Assembly (NCBI RefSeq): GCF_018614615.1
Contig: NZ_JAGGOK010000103.1
Location: forward strand, 1-44,078
Reading direction: 5' to 3'
Source: Streptomyces sp. ISL-100
Lineage (GTDB): Bacteria > Actinomycetota > Actinomycetes > Streptomycetales > Streptomycetaceae
Length of the DNA: 44,078 nucleotides
The notes below the pieces were generated by a model. It did no database searches. It was not told the DNA's origin and was given only the letters and a program-made list of their open reading frames with translations. Positions 17,413 to 26,896 of the stretch are shown piece by piece. Position numbers and translations under genes: made by a program. Each line of letters opens with the position of its first letter. Within the stretch, counting starts at the first letter, position 1.

Positions 17413-17838
17413 ATGGCTGCAACGCGTCAGGCACACAGCGTCTGGGAAGGCGACCTGTTCAAGGGCACCGGCACCGTCACCCTCGATTCGTCCGGCATCG
17501 GCGAGCACCCCGTCTCCTGGCCGGCCCGGACCGAGGAGCCGAACGGCATGACCAGCCCCGAGGAGCTGATCGCCGCCGCCCAGTCCAGCTGCTACAACAT
17601 GGCGTTCTCGAACGTGCTCGCGAAGGCCGGCACCCCGCCGACCCGCCTCAACACCAAGGCCGAGGTCACCTTCGTACCGGGCGAGGGCATCACCCGCGTC
17701 CACCTCACCGTGCAGGGCGAGGTGCCGGGCATGGACGAGGCCGCCTTCGTCAAGGCGGCCGAGGAAGGCAAGGCGAACTGCCCGGTCAGCCAGGCACTCG
17801 CGGGTACGACGATCACGCTGAGCGCGTCACTCGTCTGA
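17413..17838 (+). CDS. OsmC-family peroxiredoxin
   Basis: This 141-residue thiol peroxidase of the OsmC branch has cysteines C60 (AAAQSSCYNMAFS) and C123 (GKANCPVSQALAGT). The CPVSQAL ending separates it from the Ohr gene at 7302, which has CPYSKAT. It should reduce organic hydroperoxides in the cytoplasm. GAGAAGGG precedes the ATG. Confidence 0.92.
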   Translation: MAATRQAHSVWEGDLFKGTGTVTLDSSGIGEHPVSWPARTEEPNGMTSPEELIAAAQSSCYNMAFSNVLAKAGTPPTRLNTKAEVTFVPGEGITRVHLTVQGEVPGMDEAAFVKAAEEGKANCPVSQALAGTTITLSASLV

Positions 17839-17964
17839 TTCGGGGCAGACGCGTCCGTAGGCGACGCGGTTGAGGCGTTGTGGCCCGCATGGTTCACGTG
17901 AGATCGCTTGCGTGCTACACACGTGCGGGTCACACGTTCCTGTCCGCCAGCAGGGAGTTACCTC

Positions 17965-19350
17965 ATGACTGAAACAGGCCCCTCGTACGCATCGCGGCGC
18001 GAAGTCCTGGCCCGCGCGGGCGCCGTCGGCGTCGGTATCGCGTTCGCCGGATCGCTGTCGGAGATCTTCGCCGGCACCGCCGCCGCCCAGGGACTGGGCC
18101 GAAGCGGTTACGGACCGCTCGTGCCCGACCCGGCCGGCCTCCTGGACCTGCCGGAAGGTTTCCGCTACAAGGTCCTCTCCCGCGAGGGCAGGCCGCTGAG
18201 CTCGCGCGAGGGCAAGGTCCCCGGCAACCACGACGGCATGGCCGCCTTCAGAGGCCACCACGGCCGCGTCCACCTCGTCCGTAACCACGAGAACCGCCAC
18301 AACGCCGAGCTCGGCGTCCCGACGGTCAAGGGCCTGACGTACGACCCGGCCGCCAAGGGCGGCTGTACGGCCATCACCGTGGACGGCCGCAACAACGTCC
18401 TCGGCGAGCGCGTCGCCATAGCCGGTACGGCCGTCAACTGCGCCGGCGGCCCCACCCCCTGGAACACCTGGCTCACCTGCGAGGAGAACGAGGACAAGGC
18501 CGGCACCAACGGCTACACCAAGGACCACGGCTTCATCTTCGAGGTCGACCCGGTCGACGGGCGCCGCACCGGCGCCGTCCCCCTCACCGCGATGGGCCGC
18601 TTCCAGCACGAGGCGATCGCCGTCGACCCCAGGAGCGGCATCGTCTACGAGACGGAGGACGCGTTCCAGCGGCCGTTCGGCCTCTTCTACCGCTTCCTGC
18701 CCGACAGGCCGCTGGGCGGCACCGGCTCGCTGCGCGCGGGCGGCGCCCTGGAGGCGATGCGCGTTCCGGGCGTACCCGACCTGTCGGCGGTCCAGGAGAC
18801 CGGCGCCAGCTTCCGCGGCGTCGAGTGGGTGCCCGTACCGGACCCGCTGGCGAAGGAAACGCCGATCCGACTACAGGACTTCGGCAGCAAGGGCATCACG
18901 CATGCCCAGAAGCTGGAGGGCTGCTACTGGGGCGAGAGGGAGGTCTACTTCGTCTCCAGCTTCGCGCGCAGCGGCGAGGGCTCGGCGGCCGACCACTTCG
19001 GGCAGGTGTGGAAGTACGAGCCGGACAGGCGGCGCCTCACCCTGGTCGTGGTCTTCGGCCCGAGCACGGACATCCAGCTGCCCGGCGAGTCCCCGGACAA
19101 CATCTGCCTGGCGCCCAGCGGCGGCCTGATGGTGTGCGAGGACGGCAACGGCGCGCAGCACGTGTACGGGCTGACCAGGCGCGGCGAGCTGTACGAGATG
19201 GCACGCAACCGGCAGAACATCGGCACGCCCGAGGAACCGGAGTGGGGCGAGTTCGCGGGCGTCACCTTCTCGCCCGACTTCGGGACGATGTACGTCAACT
19301 GCTACAGGCCGGGTACGACATTCGCCGTAACGGGCCCGTTCCACACCTGA
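17965..19350 (+). CDS. Tat-exported PhoX-family phosphatase (DUF839)
   Basis: This 461-residue protein is a predicted secreted phosphatase or beta-propeller enzyme of the PhoX family. The N terminus carries a twin-arginine signal: SRREVLARAGAVGVG, a hydrophobic stretch and cleavage after about AAAQ. Propeller strands include FRYKVLSREGRPL, HLVRNHENRHN, TWLTCEENED and GIVYETEDAF. True PhoX enzymes use iron, calcium and phosphate-binding side chains. WLTCEEN and YETED match the acidic metal-binding strands, but I cannot confirm the full set. CAGGGAG supports the ATG at 17965. Confidence 0.88.
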   Translation: MTETGPSYASRREVLARAGAVGVGIAFAGSLSEIFAGTAAAQGLGRSGYGPLVPDPAGLLDLPEGFRYKVLSREGRPLSSREGKVPGNHDGMAAFRGHHGRVHLVRNHENRHNAELGVPTVKGLTYDPAAKGGCTAITVDGRNNVLGERVAIAGTAVNCAGGPTPWNTWLTCEENEDKAGTNGYTKDHGFIFEVDPVDGRRTGAVPLTAMGRFQHEAIAVDPRSGIVYETEDAFQRPFGLFYRFLPDRPLGGTGSLRAGGALEAMRVPGVPDLSAVQETGASFRGVEWVPVPDPLAKETPIRLQDFGSKGITHAQKLEGCYWGEREVYFVSSFARSGEGSAADHFGQVWKYEPDRRRLTLVVVFGPSTDIQLPGESPDNICLAPSGGLMVCEDGNGAQHVYGLTRRGELYEMARNRQNIGTPEEPEWGEFAGVTFSPDFGTMYVNCYRPGTTFAVTGPFHT

Positions 19351-19372
19351 GTTGAGCGAAAGCTGAGCACGA

Positions 19373-19397
19373 GGGGCGGGCCGTCCGGGCCCGCCCC
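19373..19397 (+). terminator. Hairpin after the PhoX gene
   Basis: GGGGCGGGCC (19373-19382) pairs with GGCCCGCCCC (19388-19397) around five bases, 23 bases after the PhoX stop. No T run follows. Confidence 0.65.
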
Positions 19398-19464
19398 GGT
19401 CGCGGTTTCCGGTGAGCCGTCGCAGGATCGAGGGAACTGACGGGACCGGCGAGGGGGGTGCGCA

Positions 19465-20358
19465 GTGGCCAGGAAGAAGCCCGCGAAGGAGCAGCCGAAG
19501 CCCGAGAGCCTCCGTGAGCTGCTGCGCGTCCCCGAGGGCGAGCGGGTTCTCCTTTCCTCGTACGACGCCGAGGGCGTCCCGGGCTTCCCCGAGGGCCCGC
19601 CGCCGCTGAAGGCCGCCGGGCTGGCGGCGACCGCCCTTATGGGGGAACGTCTCGCCGGTCTCCAGGAGCGCCTGTACGCGGCGAGTACGGCGGGCGACCG
19701 GCGGCGCCTGCTGCTCGTACTCCAGGGGATGGACACCAGCGGCAAGGGCGGCACCGTCAAGCATGTGATCGGCCTCTTCAATCCGTCCGGCTGCCGGATC
19801 AAGGCCTTCAAGGCGCCGACGGCCGAAGAACGGAAGCATTCCTTCCTCTGGCGGATCAAGAAGGCGCTGCCGCAGCCGGGCGAGATCGGCATCTTCGACC
19901 GGTCGCAGTACGAGGACGTGCTGATCGCGCGGGTGCGGGAGCTGGTGCCGCGCGACGAGATCGGCCGCCGCTACGGCCGGATCAACCGCTTCGAGAAGTC
20001 CCTCGCCGACGACGGCGTCACCGTCGTCAAGGTCTTCCTGCACATCAGCTACGAGGAGCAGCGCCGCCGCCTCCTCAGCCGGCTCGACAACCCGGACAAG
20101 CACTGGAAGTTCAACCCGGGCGACATCGACGAGCGCGCGCTGTGGCCCGCCTACCAGGAGGCGTACGAGCTGGCGCTGGAGCGCTGCTCGACGCGGGCCG
20201 CCCCGTGGTTCGTGGTCCCGGCCGACCGCAAGTGGTACCGGAACTGGGCCGTCAGCAAACTGCTGCTCGAACACCTGGAAGCGCTGGATCCGCAGTACCC
20301 GCGGGCGGACTTCGACGTGGAGGAGTGCCGCAGGCGGCTCCTGGGCGGCGACTCCTGA
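19465..20358 (+). CDS. ppk2: Polyphosphate kinase 2 family protein
   Basis: This 297-residue P-loop enzyme uses polyphosphate to phosphorylate nucleotides, or runs the reverse reaction. Walker A is GMDTSGKGG (88-96), and Walker B lies in IGIFDRSQYEDVL. HKWKF-like HWKFNPGDIDER and VVPADRKWYRNWAVS are PPK2 signatures. A basic N-terminal tail (ARKKPAKEQPKP) precedes the fold. Whether it prefers AMP, ADP or GDP cannot be told here. The GTG start at 19465 has GAGGGGGG upstream. Confidence 0.93.
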   Translation: MARKKPAKEQPKPESLRELLRVPEGERVLLSSYDAEGVPGFPEGPPPLKAAGLAATALMGERLAGLQERLYAASTAGDRRRLLLVLQGMDTSGKGGTVKHVIGLFNPSGCRIKAFKAPTAEERKHSFLWRIKKALPQPGEIGIFDRSQYEDVLIARVRELVPRDEIGRRYGRINRFEKSLADDGVTVVKVFLHISYEEQRRRLLSRLDNPDKHWKFNPGDIDERALWPAYQEAYELALERCSTRAAPWFVVPADRKWYRNWAVSKLLLEHLEALDPQYPRADFDVEECRRRLLGGDS

Positions 20359-20412
20359 CCCTTCGGCATCCGTTCGGCAGCGGTGCCCGCGTAGCAGACG
20401 GAAGTTGCGCGA

Positions 20413-21339
20413 ATGATCGGATACTTTCCGTCAGTGATCACTTTTGTACGAAGATTTGCGACGGCGGCGGTTCTTGGCGCGGCTCTCGCGGGATGCGGTA
20501 CTGGGGGCGACGCCGAGACCCACGGCTCGCTCGCCACCCCGCCACCCGCCTCCGCCGCTCCCTCCGCTTCCGCTTCCGCCTCCGGGCGTCCGGCTCCCGC
20601 CCCGTCGCAGCCCCGGACAGCGCGGCCCGAGCAGTCCGCGCCACCGACCCTCGCGGCGGGCCCCGGCGGCCTCACCCCCGTCTTCGAACGCGCCCCCGAC
20701 ACCCGTACCAAGGCCGTCGCGCTGACCTTCGACGCCGACATGACGGCGGACCAGGGCGCGCGGGCGGCACGCGGCGAGCACTTCGACAACCCCGCCCTGA
20801 TCGCGTCCCTGCGCAGCCTGAAGGTCCCGGCGACGGTCTTCATGACGGGCCGCTGGGCCGAGGAGTACCCGGACCAGGCCCGCTCGATCGGGCGGGACCC
20901 GCTCTTCGAGATCGCCAACCACTCGTACAGCCACCACGCCTTCAAGTCCCCCTGCTACGGCCTGCCGACGGTCTCCGGCGAGCAGATGCGCACCGACGTG
21001 GAGCGCGCCTTCACCGCCTTCCGCAAGGCGGGGGCGCGGAACGTCGTCCCGTACTTCCGCTTTCCCGGCGGCTGTTACGACGACGAGGCCCTGCGCGCCC
21101 TGGCCCCGGCGAAGGTGACGGCGGTCCAGTGGGACGTGGTCAGCGGCGATGCCTTCGCGAACGACGGAAACGCCGTGGCCGAGCAGGTGCTGGCCGAAGT
21201 GCGGCCGGGCTCCCTGGTCGTCATGCACTGCACGCGCAGCGCGGCGCCCGTGACCGAGCAGGCGATCCGGCGGATCGTGCCGGAGCTGCGCGAGCGCGGC
21301 TACCGCTTCGTGAAGGTGTCGGACCTCATGAAGCGCTGA
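20413..21339 (+). CDS. Polysaccharide deacetylase lipoprotein (NodB domain)
   Basis: This 308-residue secreted enzyme probably removes acetyl groups from a cell-wall or capsular polymer. A type II signal peptide ends at LAGC (C28 from the ATG). A Pro/Ala/Ser linker (about 40-80) is followed by the NodB domain. Motif 1 is LTFDADMT (D107/D109), motif 2 is NHSYSHHAF (H170, H174), motif 3 is RFPGGCYDD, and the end motif is LVVMHCTRSAAP. A GTG at 20434 is an alternative start that leaves a shorter, more standard signal peptide. Its last 14 bases overlap the convergent GNAT gene. Confidence 0.9.
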   Translation: MIGYFPSVITFVRRFATAAVLGAALAGCGTGGDAETHGSLATPPPASAAPSASASASGRPAPAPSQPRTARPEQSAPPTLAAGPGGLTPVFERAPDTRTKAVALTFDADMTADQGARAARGEHFDNPALIASLRSLKVPATVFMTGRWAEEYPDQARSIGRDPLFEIANHSYSHHAFKSPCYGLPTVSGEQMRTDVERAFTAFRKAGARNVVPYFRFPGGCYDDEALRALAPAKVTAVQWDVVSGDAFANDGNAVAEQVLAEVRPGSLVVMHCTRSAAPVTEQAIRRIVPELRERGYRFVKVSDLMKR

Positions 21340-21853
21340 GGAAGCGGGTGGCCGGTACTTCGTACAGCGCCTCCATCCCGTCCCCCTCGTCCCACAGTTC
21401 GCCGGCCTCCGTGAAGCCGAAGCCGGCGATGGTGGCCAGGGACGCCACGTTGTCGGGCCGGATCGACGCCCGCACCGTGCTCACGCCCGGCGCGGCGGCG
21501 GCCCGGCGCAGGAGCTCGGTGAGGGTGGCCCTGGCGTATCCCCGGCGGCGGAAGGCCGGGTCGACGGCGTAACCGACCTCGACCATGCCCCGGTCGTCGG
21601 GCGGCCCGTGGAACCCGCCGTGCCCGACGACGGCGCCGCCGGGACCGCACACCGCGAGCCGGCCGCACCAGCTCGCCCGCGCGGGGTCGCCGGCCATCTG
21701 CCCGAGGCGGTAGCGCCACAGCCACAGCGCGCTGTCGGTCAGGAAGAAGTCGGTCAGGGGGACCCCGGCCCGGGCACCGGCGCGGGCCAGGTCCCGGTCC
21801 AGCAGGGCGGTCATGACCGCGCCGTCCAGCTCCACGAAGTTCAGTTCTGTCAC
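21326..21853 (-). CDS. GNAT-family N-acetyltransferase
   Basis: This 175-residue acetyl-CoA-dependent acetyltransferase has the GNAT core: GHGGFHG, the strand VEVGYAVDPAFRRRGYARATL containing the RRRGYA pyrophosphate-binding loop (read in two parts), and RPDNVASLATIAGFGFTEAG. The acceptor is unknown. I chose the GTG at 21853 (VTELNFVEL), because the frame upstream of it has no family similarity. It is downstream of the zinc-ribbon gene by 44 bases on the same strand. Confidence 0.87.
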   Translation of the reverse strand: MTELNFVELDGAVMTALLDRDLARAGARAGVPLTDFFLTDSALWLWRYRLGQMAGDPARASWCGRLAVCGPGGAVVGHGGFHGPPDDRGMVEVGYAVDPAFRRRGYARATLTELLRRAAAAPGVSTVRASIRPDNVASLATIAGFGFTEAGELWDEGDGMEALYEVPATRFLSAS

Positions 21854-21897
21854 GCTGCGGATGATCGTCCGGCGCGCGGGAGGCTGTCCACCGGGTT

Positions 21898-22035
21898 TCA
21901 GCCGGAGCAAGCCATGCGCTGCGCCTCCTGCCACTCGCAGACGGGGCAGTACACGATGCCCTTGACCGACTCCGGGTGCTCGGTCGGCTTGCGGCACAGC
22001 ACACACTCGGCGTACAGCGGGCTCTTCTCATCCAT
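21898..22035 (-). CDS. 45-residue zinc-ribbon protein, unknown function
   Basis: The frame reads MDEKSPLYAECVLCRKP, then a short linker, then GIVYCPVCEWQEAQRM and a final ACSG. Two CxxC pairs (C11/C14 and C30/C33) spaced 16 apart are a minimal zinc ribbon. The start codon is ATG with AGGG 11 bases upstream. The gene fits exactly between a 38-bp palindrome and the GNAT gene and has normal Streptomyces codon use. Such small zinc ribbons may bind RNA polymerase, ribosomes or nucleic acid; I do not recognise a specific function. Confidence 0.72.
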   Translation of the reverse strand: MDEKSPLYAECVLCRKPTEHPESVKGIVYCPVCEWQEAQRMACSG

Positions 22036-22040
22036 GCGTA

Positions 22041-22078
22041 CGACCCTACTCAGGCCCGGCCGGGCCTGAGTAGGGTCG
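22041..22078. terminator. Perfect 38-bp palindrome between AIM24 and zinc-ribbon genes
   Basis: CGACCCTACTCAGGCCCGG (22041-22059) is exactly repeated in reverse at 22060-22078, with no unpaired loop. It follows the AIM24 stop by 15 bases and precedes the zinc-ribbon ATG by 5 bases on the same strand. It can end the upstream transcript or attenuate the downstream one. Confidence 0.8.
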
Positions 22079-22093
22079 CCTCGGGCATCCGGG

Positions 22094-22771
22094 TCAGCTG
22101 CTCGCCGGCTTCTCGGGCTTGAGCTCGCTCGGCCGGACGATGACGAAGCCGTCGCCCTGGAGCATCAGCTGGACCGCCTCGCCCGAGCCGCCGCGGATCA
22201 TGGAGCCGACCGACTGGGAGCGGTGCAGCGAGGTGTTGAGCTGAGCGCTCCAGCCCACCACCGCGTCGGTGTCGACGTACACCGGCTGCTGCTGCGTCAC
22301 GGGGATCACGATCGGGTTGCCCTCGCAGATCACGGCGAGCTTGCCGTAGCCCGTGAAGAGGCTGTTGAAGAGGCCGCCGCCGGTCATGCCGGCGCCCTTC
22401 ACCGTCTTGATCTCGTACGAGAGGGTCGCGTCGAAGCACAGCACGTTGCGGCCGTTGACGGTGAGCGCGTCGCCCTGGTCTATGTCGACGATGAAGCAGT
22501 TCTGCGCCTCGTGGGCGAACCACGCCTCGCCCTGGCCGCGCACGGCCATCAGCGCCAGGCCCTCGCCGGTCACGGCGCGCTTGAGCATGCCGCCGATGCC
22601 CTGGCCCTTGCGTTCGAACTGGAGGTTGCCGCGGAAGGCGATCATCGAGCCCTGCCGCGCGTGCATCTCGCCATTGACGGCGTACTTCACCGACTTGGCG
22701 TTCTGGAGGGTCATCCCCGGGACAGTGGCCTGCTGCGCCATGTTCTCTGTGGCAAAAAGATCGCTCTTCAT
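22094..22771 (-). CDS. AIM24 family protein
   Basis: This 225-residue protein is of the AIM24 / DUF124 beta-roll family. Typical pieces are GEMHARQGSMIAFRG, a Gly-rich turn KGQGIGGMLKRAVTGEG, GEAWFAHEAQNCFIVDI, and a long Gly stretch GMTGGGLFNSLFTGYG. The biochemical role of bacterial members is not established. The yeast relative acts at the mitochondrial inner membrane, and streptomycetes often carry several copies. The ATG at 22771 is preceded by two other in-frame Met codons. The gene is divergent from pth2. Confidence 0.88.
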   Translation of the reverse strand: MKSDLFATENMAQQATVPGMTLQNAKSVKYAVNGEMHARQGSMIAFRGNLQFERKGQGIGGMLKRAVTGEGLALMAVRGQGEAWFAHEAQNCFIVDIDQGDALTVNGRNVLCFDATLSYEIKTVKGAGMTGGGLFNSLFTGYGKLAVICEGNPIVIPVTQQQPVYVDTDAVVGWSAQLNTSLHRSQSVGSMIRGGSGEAVQLMLQGDGFVIVRPSELKPEKPASS

Positions 22772-22858
22772 GCGGATCATCCTTACCCGGAGGCATACGC
22801 TCCGCCAAGATGCCAGGGGCTGAGATACCGGAGAACCTCGGCTGGCAGACTGGGCCGG

Positions 22859-23605
22859 GTGAGCACCGACGACATTCCAGGCACCCCCGACGGCCCCCCG
22901 GACAGTCCCCCCGACAGTCCCTTCCGGCACGAGCGGACGGCGCGCGACGAGGCCCCGCAGTTCGTGCTGCCCCTCGTCGTCCACATCGAGAAGGACGACC
23001 CGCCGGCCCGTACGGACGCCCTGGAGACCGCGGCCCGCGCGGTGCTGGTGATGCTCAGCGACGAGCGGTCGCTGGGCGACGGCGAGTGGGCCGAGACGAT
23101 GCGGCTCTGGCAGGACGCGCGGATCCGCAAGGTGGTGCGGCGGGCGCGCGGCGCGGAGTGGCGCAAGGCATCGGCGCTGCCGGGGATCACCGTCACCGGT
23201 GATGCGGCCGAGGTGCGGGTCTTCCCGCCCGTACCCCTGGACGGCTGGCCCAAGGAGCTGGCGAAGCTCCAGGTCTCGGGTACGGACCTGGACGATCCGC
23301 GGCCGCCGGCCCCGGCCGTTCCCGAGGGCGCGGTGCTCTGGCTGAGTCCGGACCTCGACATGTCGGCGGGCAAGGCGATGGCGCAGGCGGGTCACGGGGC
23401 CCAACTGGCCTGGTGGGAGCTGTCGGAGGTGCAGCGGAAGGCGTGGCAGGCCGCCGGCTTCCCGCTTTTGGTACGTACGCCCGAGGCCGGTCGGTGGCGC
23501 GAACTCACCGCGAGCGGCCTGCCGATAGTGCGGGACGCGGGCTTCACCGAGATCGCGCCGGGCTCGTGCACCGTGGTCGCGGACCACCCGGCGCTGCGCT
23601 CCTGA
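22859..23605 (+). CDS. Peptidyl-tRNA hydrolase, Pth2-type
   Basis: This 248-residue protein ends with a Pth2 domain. KAMAQAGHGAQLAWW holds the catalytic-site Lys/His region, and DAGFTEIAPGSCTVVADHP is the conserved last strand. Pth2 enzymes cleave peptidyl-tRNA and recycle tRNA; they are typical of archaea and eukaryotes but also known in actinobacteria. The N-terminal 115 residues, including a Pro/Asp-rich leader and an extra alpha/beta segment, are not part of the classical domain. The GTG at 22859 lies 5 bases after CAGACT, so it may be leaderless. Confidence 0.8.
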   Translation: MSTDDIPGTPDGPPDSPPDSPFRHERTARDEAPQFVLPLVVHIEKDDPPARTDALETAARAVLVMLSDERSLGDGEWAETMRLWQDARIRKVVRRARGAEWRKASALPGITVTGDAAEVRVFPPVPLDGWPKELAKLQVSGTDLDDPRPPAPAVPEGAVLWLSPDLDMSAGKAMAQAGHGAQLAWWELSEVQRKAWQAAGFPLLVRTPEAGRWRELTASGLPIVRDAGFTEIAPGSCTVVADHPALRS

Positions 23606-23662
23606 ACGTGATTTCTCCCGTGCGCCGTTGAACGCGTCGGCCGCACCGCACGTACCTATGAA

Positions 23663-23674
23663 TACTTGCAAGTA
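23663..23674. promoter_or_regulatory. TACTTGCAAGTA palindrome upstream of DUF4142 gene
   Basis: A perfect 12-bp palindrome lies 36 bases before the start at 23711 in an otherwise AT-richer patch, flanked by ACCTA and TAGGT. Its TTGCAA could serve as a -35 box. It is a candidate operator, and no copy lies before the paralogous gene at 26897. Confidence 0.4.
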
Positions 23675-23710
23675 GGTTCGACGGTGTAACGCATCGGCCC
23701 GGGAGACACT

Positions 23711-24499
23711 TTGTTGCGACGCATCAACGGAACAGCGCTCATCATCGCGGCACTTGTCGCCACCATCGGCGCGCTCGCCTTCCCCGTGTGGTCCTACGCG
23801 GACCGCTCGGGCACCGGCCAGGCCAACCTCAACGCGTCCACGGTCGCGACCCAGTGGGGCCCGTTGTCCGCCACCGACCGGGATCTGCTGGTGAAGGTGC
23901 GGCTGGCGGGCCTGTGGGAGCTGCCCGCCGGACAGCAGGCGATCGAACGCGCCCCCAGCGAGGCGATCAAGGAGGCCGGTGACCACCTGGTCGTCGGCCA
24001 CGCGGACCTCGACAAGCGGGCCCGTACGGTGGCCGCACAGCTCAACGTACCGCTGCCGAATCAGCCCAACGAGCAGCAGCAGGGCTGGCTCAGGGAACTG
24101 TCGGCGGCGACCGGTCCCGAGTACGACCGCAAGTTCGCCAATCTGCTGCGCAACGCGCACGGCAAGGTCTTCGCCCTGATAGCCCAGGTGCGGCACACCA
24201 CCCGCAACGCACTGATCCGGCAGTTGGCGAGCGACGCGAACCAGACCGTGCTCGACCACATCACCATGCTGGAGGCCACCGGGCTGGTCGACTTCGACGC
24301 CATCGCGAACGAGGCGGCGGGCGTGGCCACGGCGAGCCCCAGCGGGCCCCCTGCGCCCGACAACTCGGTCACGGTCCCGTCGCCGCCGCCCGCCGTACCT
24401 ACCGGCGACCAGACCTTCACCTCGCGGCCGTCCGCGCAGCCGGAGGGCGAGATCGGCAGCCCGGCGGTCAACACGAATCGCCCGGAACCGTCGCCGTAA
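23711..24499 (+). CDS. Exported DUF4142 (ferritin-like bundle) protein, copy 1
   Basis: This 262-residue protein has one N-terminal hydrophobic segment (LIIAALVATIGALAFPVW) that anchors or exports it. A mostly helical DUF4142 domain (about 40-190) follows, with conserved His in GDHLVVGHADLD, NAHGKVF, VRHTTRN and LDHITML. A Pro/Ser-rich tail ends the protein. DUF4142 is a predicted ferritin-like four-helix bundle; no reaction is known. Over the domain it is clearly paralogous to the protein at 26897. The TTG at 23711 (or the next TTG) follows GGGAGA. It is the first gene of the DUF692/TIGR04222 block. Confidence 0.82.
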   Translation: MLRRINGTALIIAALVATIGALAFPVWSYADRSGTGQANLNASTVATQWGPLSATDRDLLVKVRLAGLWELPAGQQAIERAPSEAIKEAGDHLVVGHADLDKRARTVAAQLNVPLPNQPNEQQQGWLRELSAATGPEYDRKFANLLRNAHGKVFALIAQVRHTTRNALIRQLASDANQTVLDHITMLEATGLVDFDAIANEAAGVATASPSGPPAPDNSVTVPSPPPAVPTGDQTFTSRPSAQPEGEIGSPAVNTNRPEPSP

Positions 24500-24589
24500 C
24501 CTCAAATCAACCTCTGAACGTCCCCTCCTCTGGATTCGGCGCCGCCCGCCGGGGCCATTACCCCTGCACGAAGCAGAGGAGGGGGACTC

Positions 24590-25661
24590 ATGGAGCGTCT
24601 TGGACGTCTCGGTACGGGGATCGGCTGGCGGCCGGAGACGGCCGACGCGGTGGAGGGGCTGCCCGGGATCCGAGCTGGTGGACCGTACCGGCGTCCGCCT
24701 CCTGATAGACGTGGCCAACCTCCACACCAACCACGTGAACCGGGGCGAGGACCCTTCGGCAGCCCTCGACGAGCTCCCGGTGGAGGCGATCGCGTACGTC
24801 CATGTGGCGGGCGGCGTCGAGAAGAACGGCGTGTGGCACGACACGCACGCCCACCCCGTGACCCGGCCCATACTCGACATCCTGACGGACCTCCGCTCCC
24901 GCACGGACCCCCCGGGCGTCCTGCTGGAACGCGACGACAACTTCCCCTCCACGGAAGCCCTGGCGGCCGAGCTCACCAAGATCCGCAAAGCCCTGACACC
25001 CCCGCCACCGCCTCGTCCCATCCCCACACCCGTCACACCCCCCGCCACTCCCCTGCACGGCGAAGCCCGCGCCGGGGCAAGGGCGAAACTCCCCGCCCAC
25101 GGCGAAGCCCTCGCCACCGCGAGGCCGGATGCCCCCGCCGCTTCCCTGCGCGGCGAAGCTCGCGAGGGCGGGGGGCTGGGCCTCCGGGAAGGGGCGGGGT
25201 GGGGGGACAACTCGCCCGCCGAAGCCCCGGCGCGGCGCGAGCCGGGGCTCGCTGCCGGCCGCACTCGTGTCGCGCTCGCGCAGGCCTCGTTGCTTTCCGC
25301 GCTCGTCGCCGGGACCCCCATCCCCGCCGGCTTCGACTCCGCGCGTCTGCGCGTCCAGAGCCGTGCGCTCGCCGGGAAGCGGGCCGACGTCGTGGCCAAG
25401 GTCGCCCCGGAGCTCCGGGAGATCCTCGGGCCCTCCTACCGCGCCGCTTTCCTCGCGTACGCCAAGTCCCGCCCCATGGCCACGGGTTACCGCCGCGACG
25501 CGCTCGACTTCGCCGAGCATGTGCTGGCCACCGGCCGGCCCGAGGACGAGGCCGTCCGTAAGCAGCTGACCCACTGGTGGCAGGACCGCGCGGCCCCGCG
25601 TCCTCCCAGCCGTTCGACCCGATTCGTCCGTGCGGCGCGTGCCGCACTCGTCCGGAAGTGA
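24590..25661 (+). pseudogene. DUF692 (MNIO) protein gene with internal deletion and frameshift
   Basis: The ATG at 24590, behind GAGGAGGGGG, encodes a correct DUF692 N terminus (LGTGIGWRPETADAVEGLPG). After base 24670 the family match jumps to the C-terminal part of the barrel in another frame (ELVDRTGVRLLIDVANLHTN, then VAYVHVAGG-like segments). From family knowledge about 130 residues are missing, including the strands carrying several iron ligands. The downstream frame continues through a Pro-rich linker built of intergenic-type repeats and a C-terminal helical domain (about 25251-25661) resembling MNIO partner domains. DUF692 enzymes are multinuclear iron oxidases that modify Cys in peptides. 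As written, the start frame cannot make an active enzyme. An internal start could still yield the C-terminal domain. Confidence 0.8.
25069..25240. repeat. Repeat-rich linker inside the DUF692 gene
   Basis: Several GGCGAAGC units alternate with Ala/Gly/Arg-coding sequence. The 20-mer at 25185-25204 is the dispersed element found between genes at 1940-1959. Sequence of this kind is normally intergenic, so its presence in the linker points to invasion of the coding region. Confidence 0.55.
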
Positions 25662-25668
25662 CGCGCCG

Positions 25669-26739
<1,071 letters not shown>

Positions 26740-26896
26740 CCGGTGCGCCCCCCGCACACCCCCGCACACCCCCGCCGAACGCCCCAACGTACCGAATCAA
26801 AACCGCAGTTGAGGTCCGAGCGACCTACTTCTCCCAACACCCGACAGGATCACGGAGAAGCGCACTAACGTGCGGTGCCGCACCAGGAGGGGCACC

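Noticed and set aside
24661..24676. Cloning-vector scar suggested by adjacent SmaI and BamHI-like sites
   Set aside because: The flanks are normal host codons of one gene family with no vector sequence. A natural deletion explains it better.
22094..25399. 1101-codon minus-strand frame extending the AIM24 gene
   Set aside because: Only the first 226 codons from the stop match a family. The rest is the complement of pth2, DUF4142 and DUF692 sequence and has no ribosome site.
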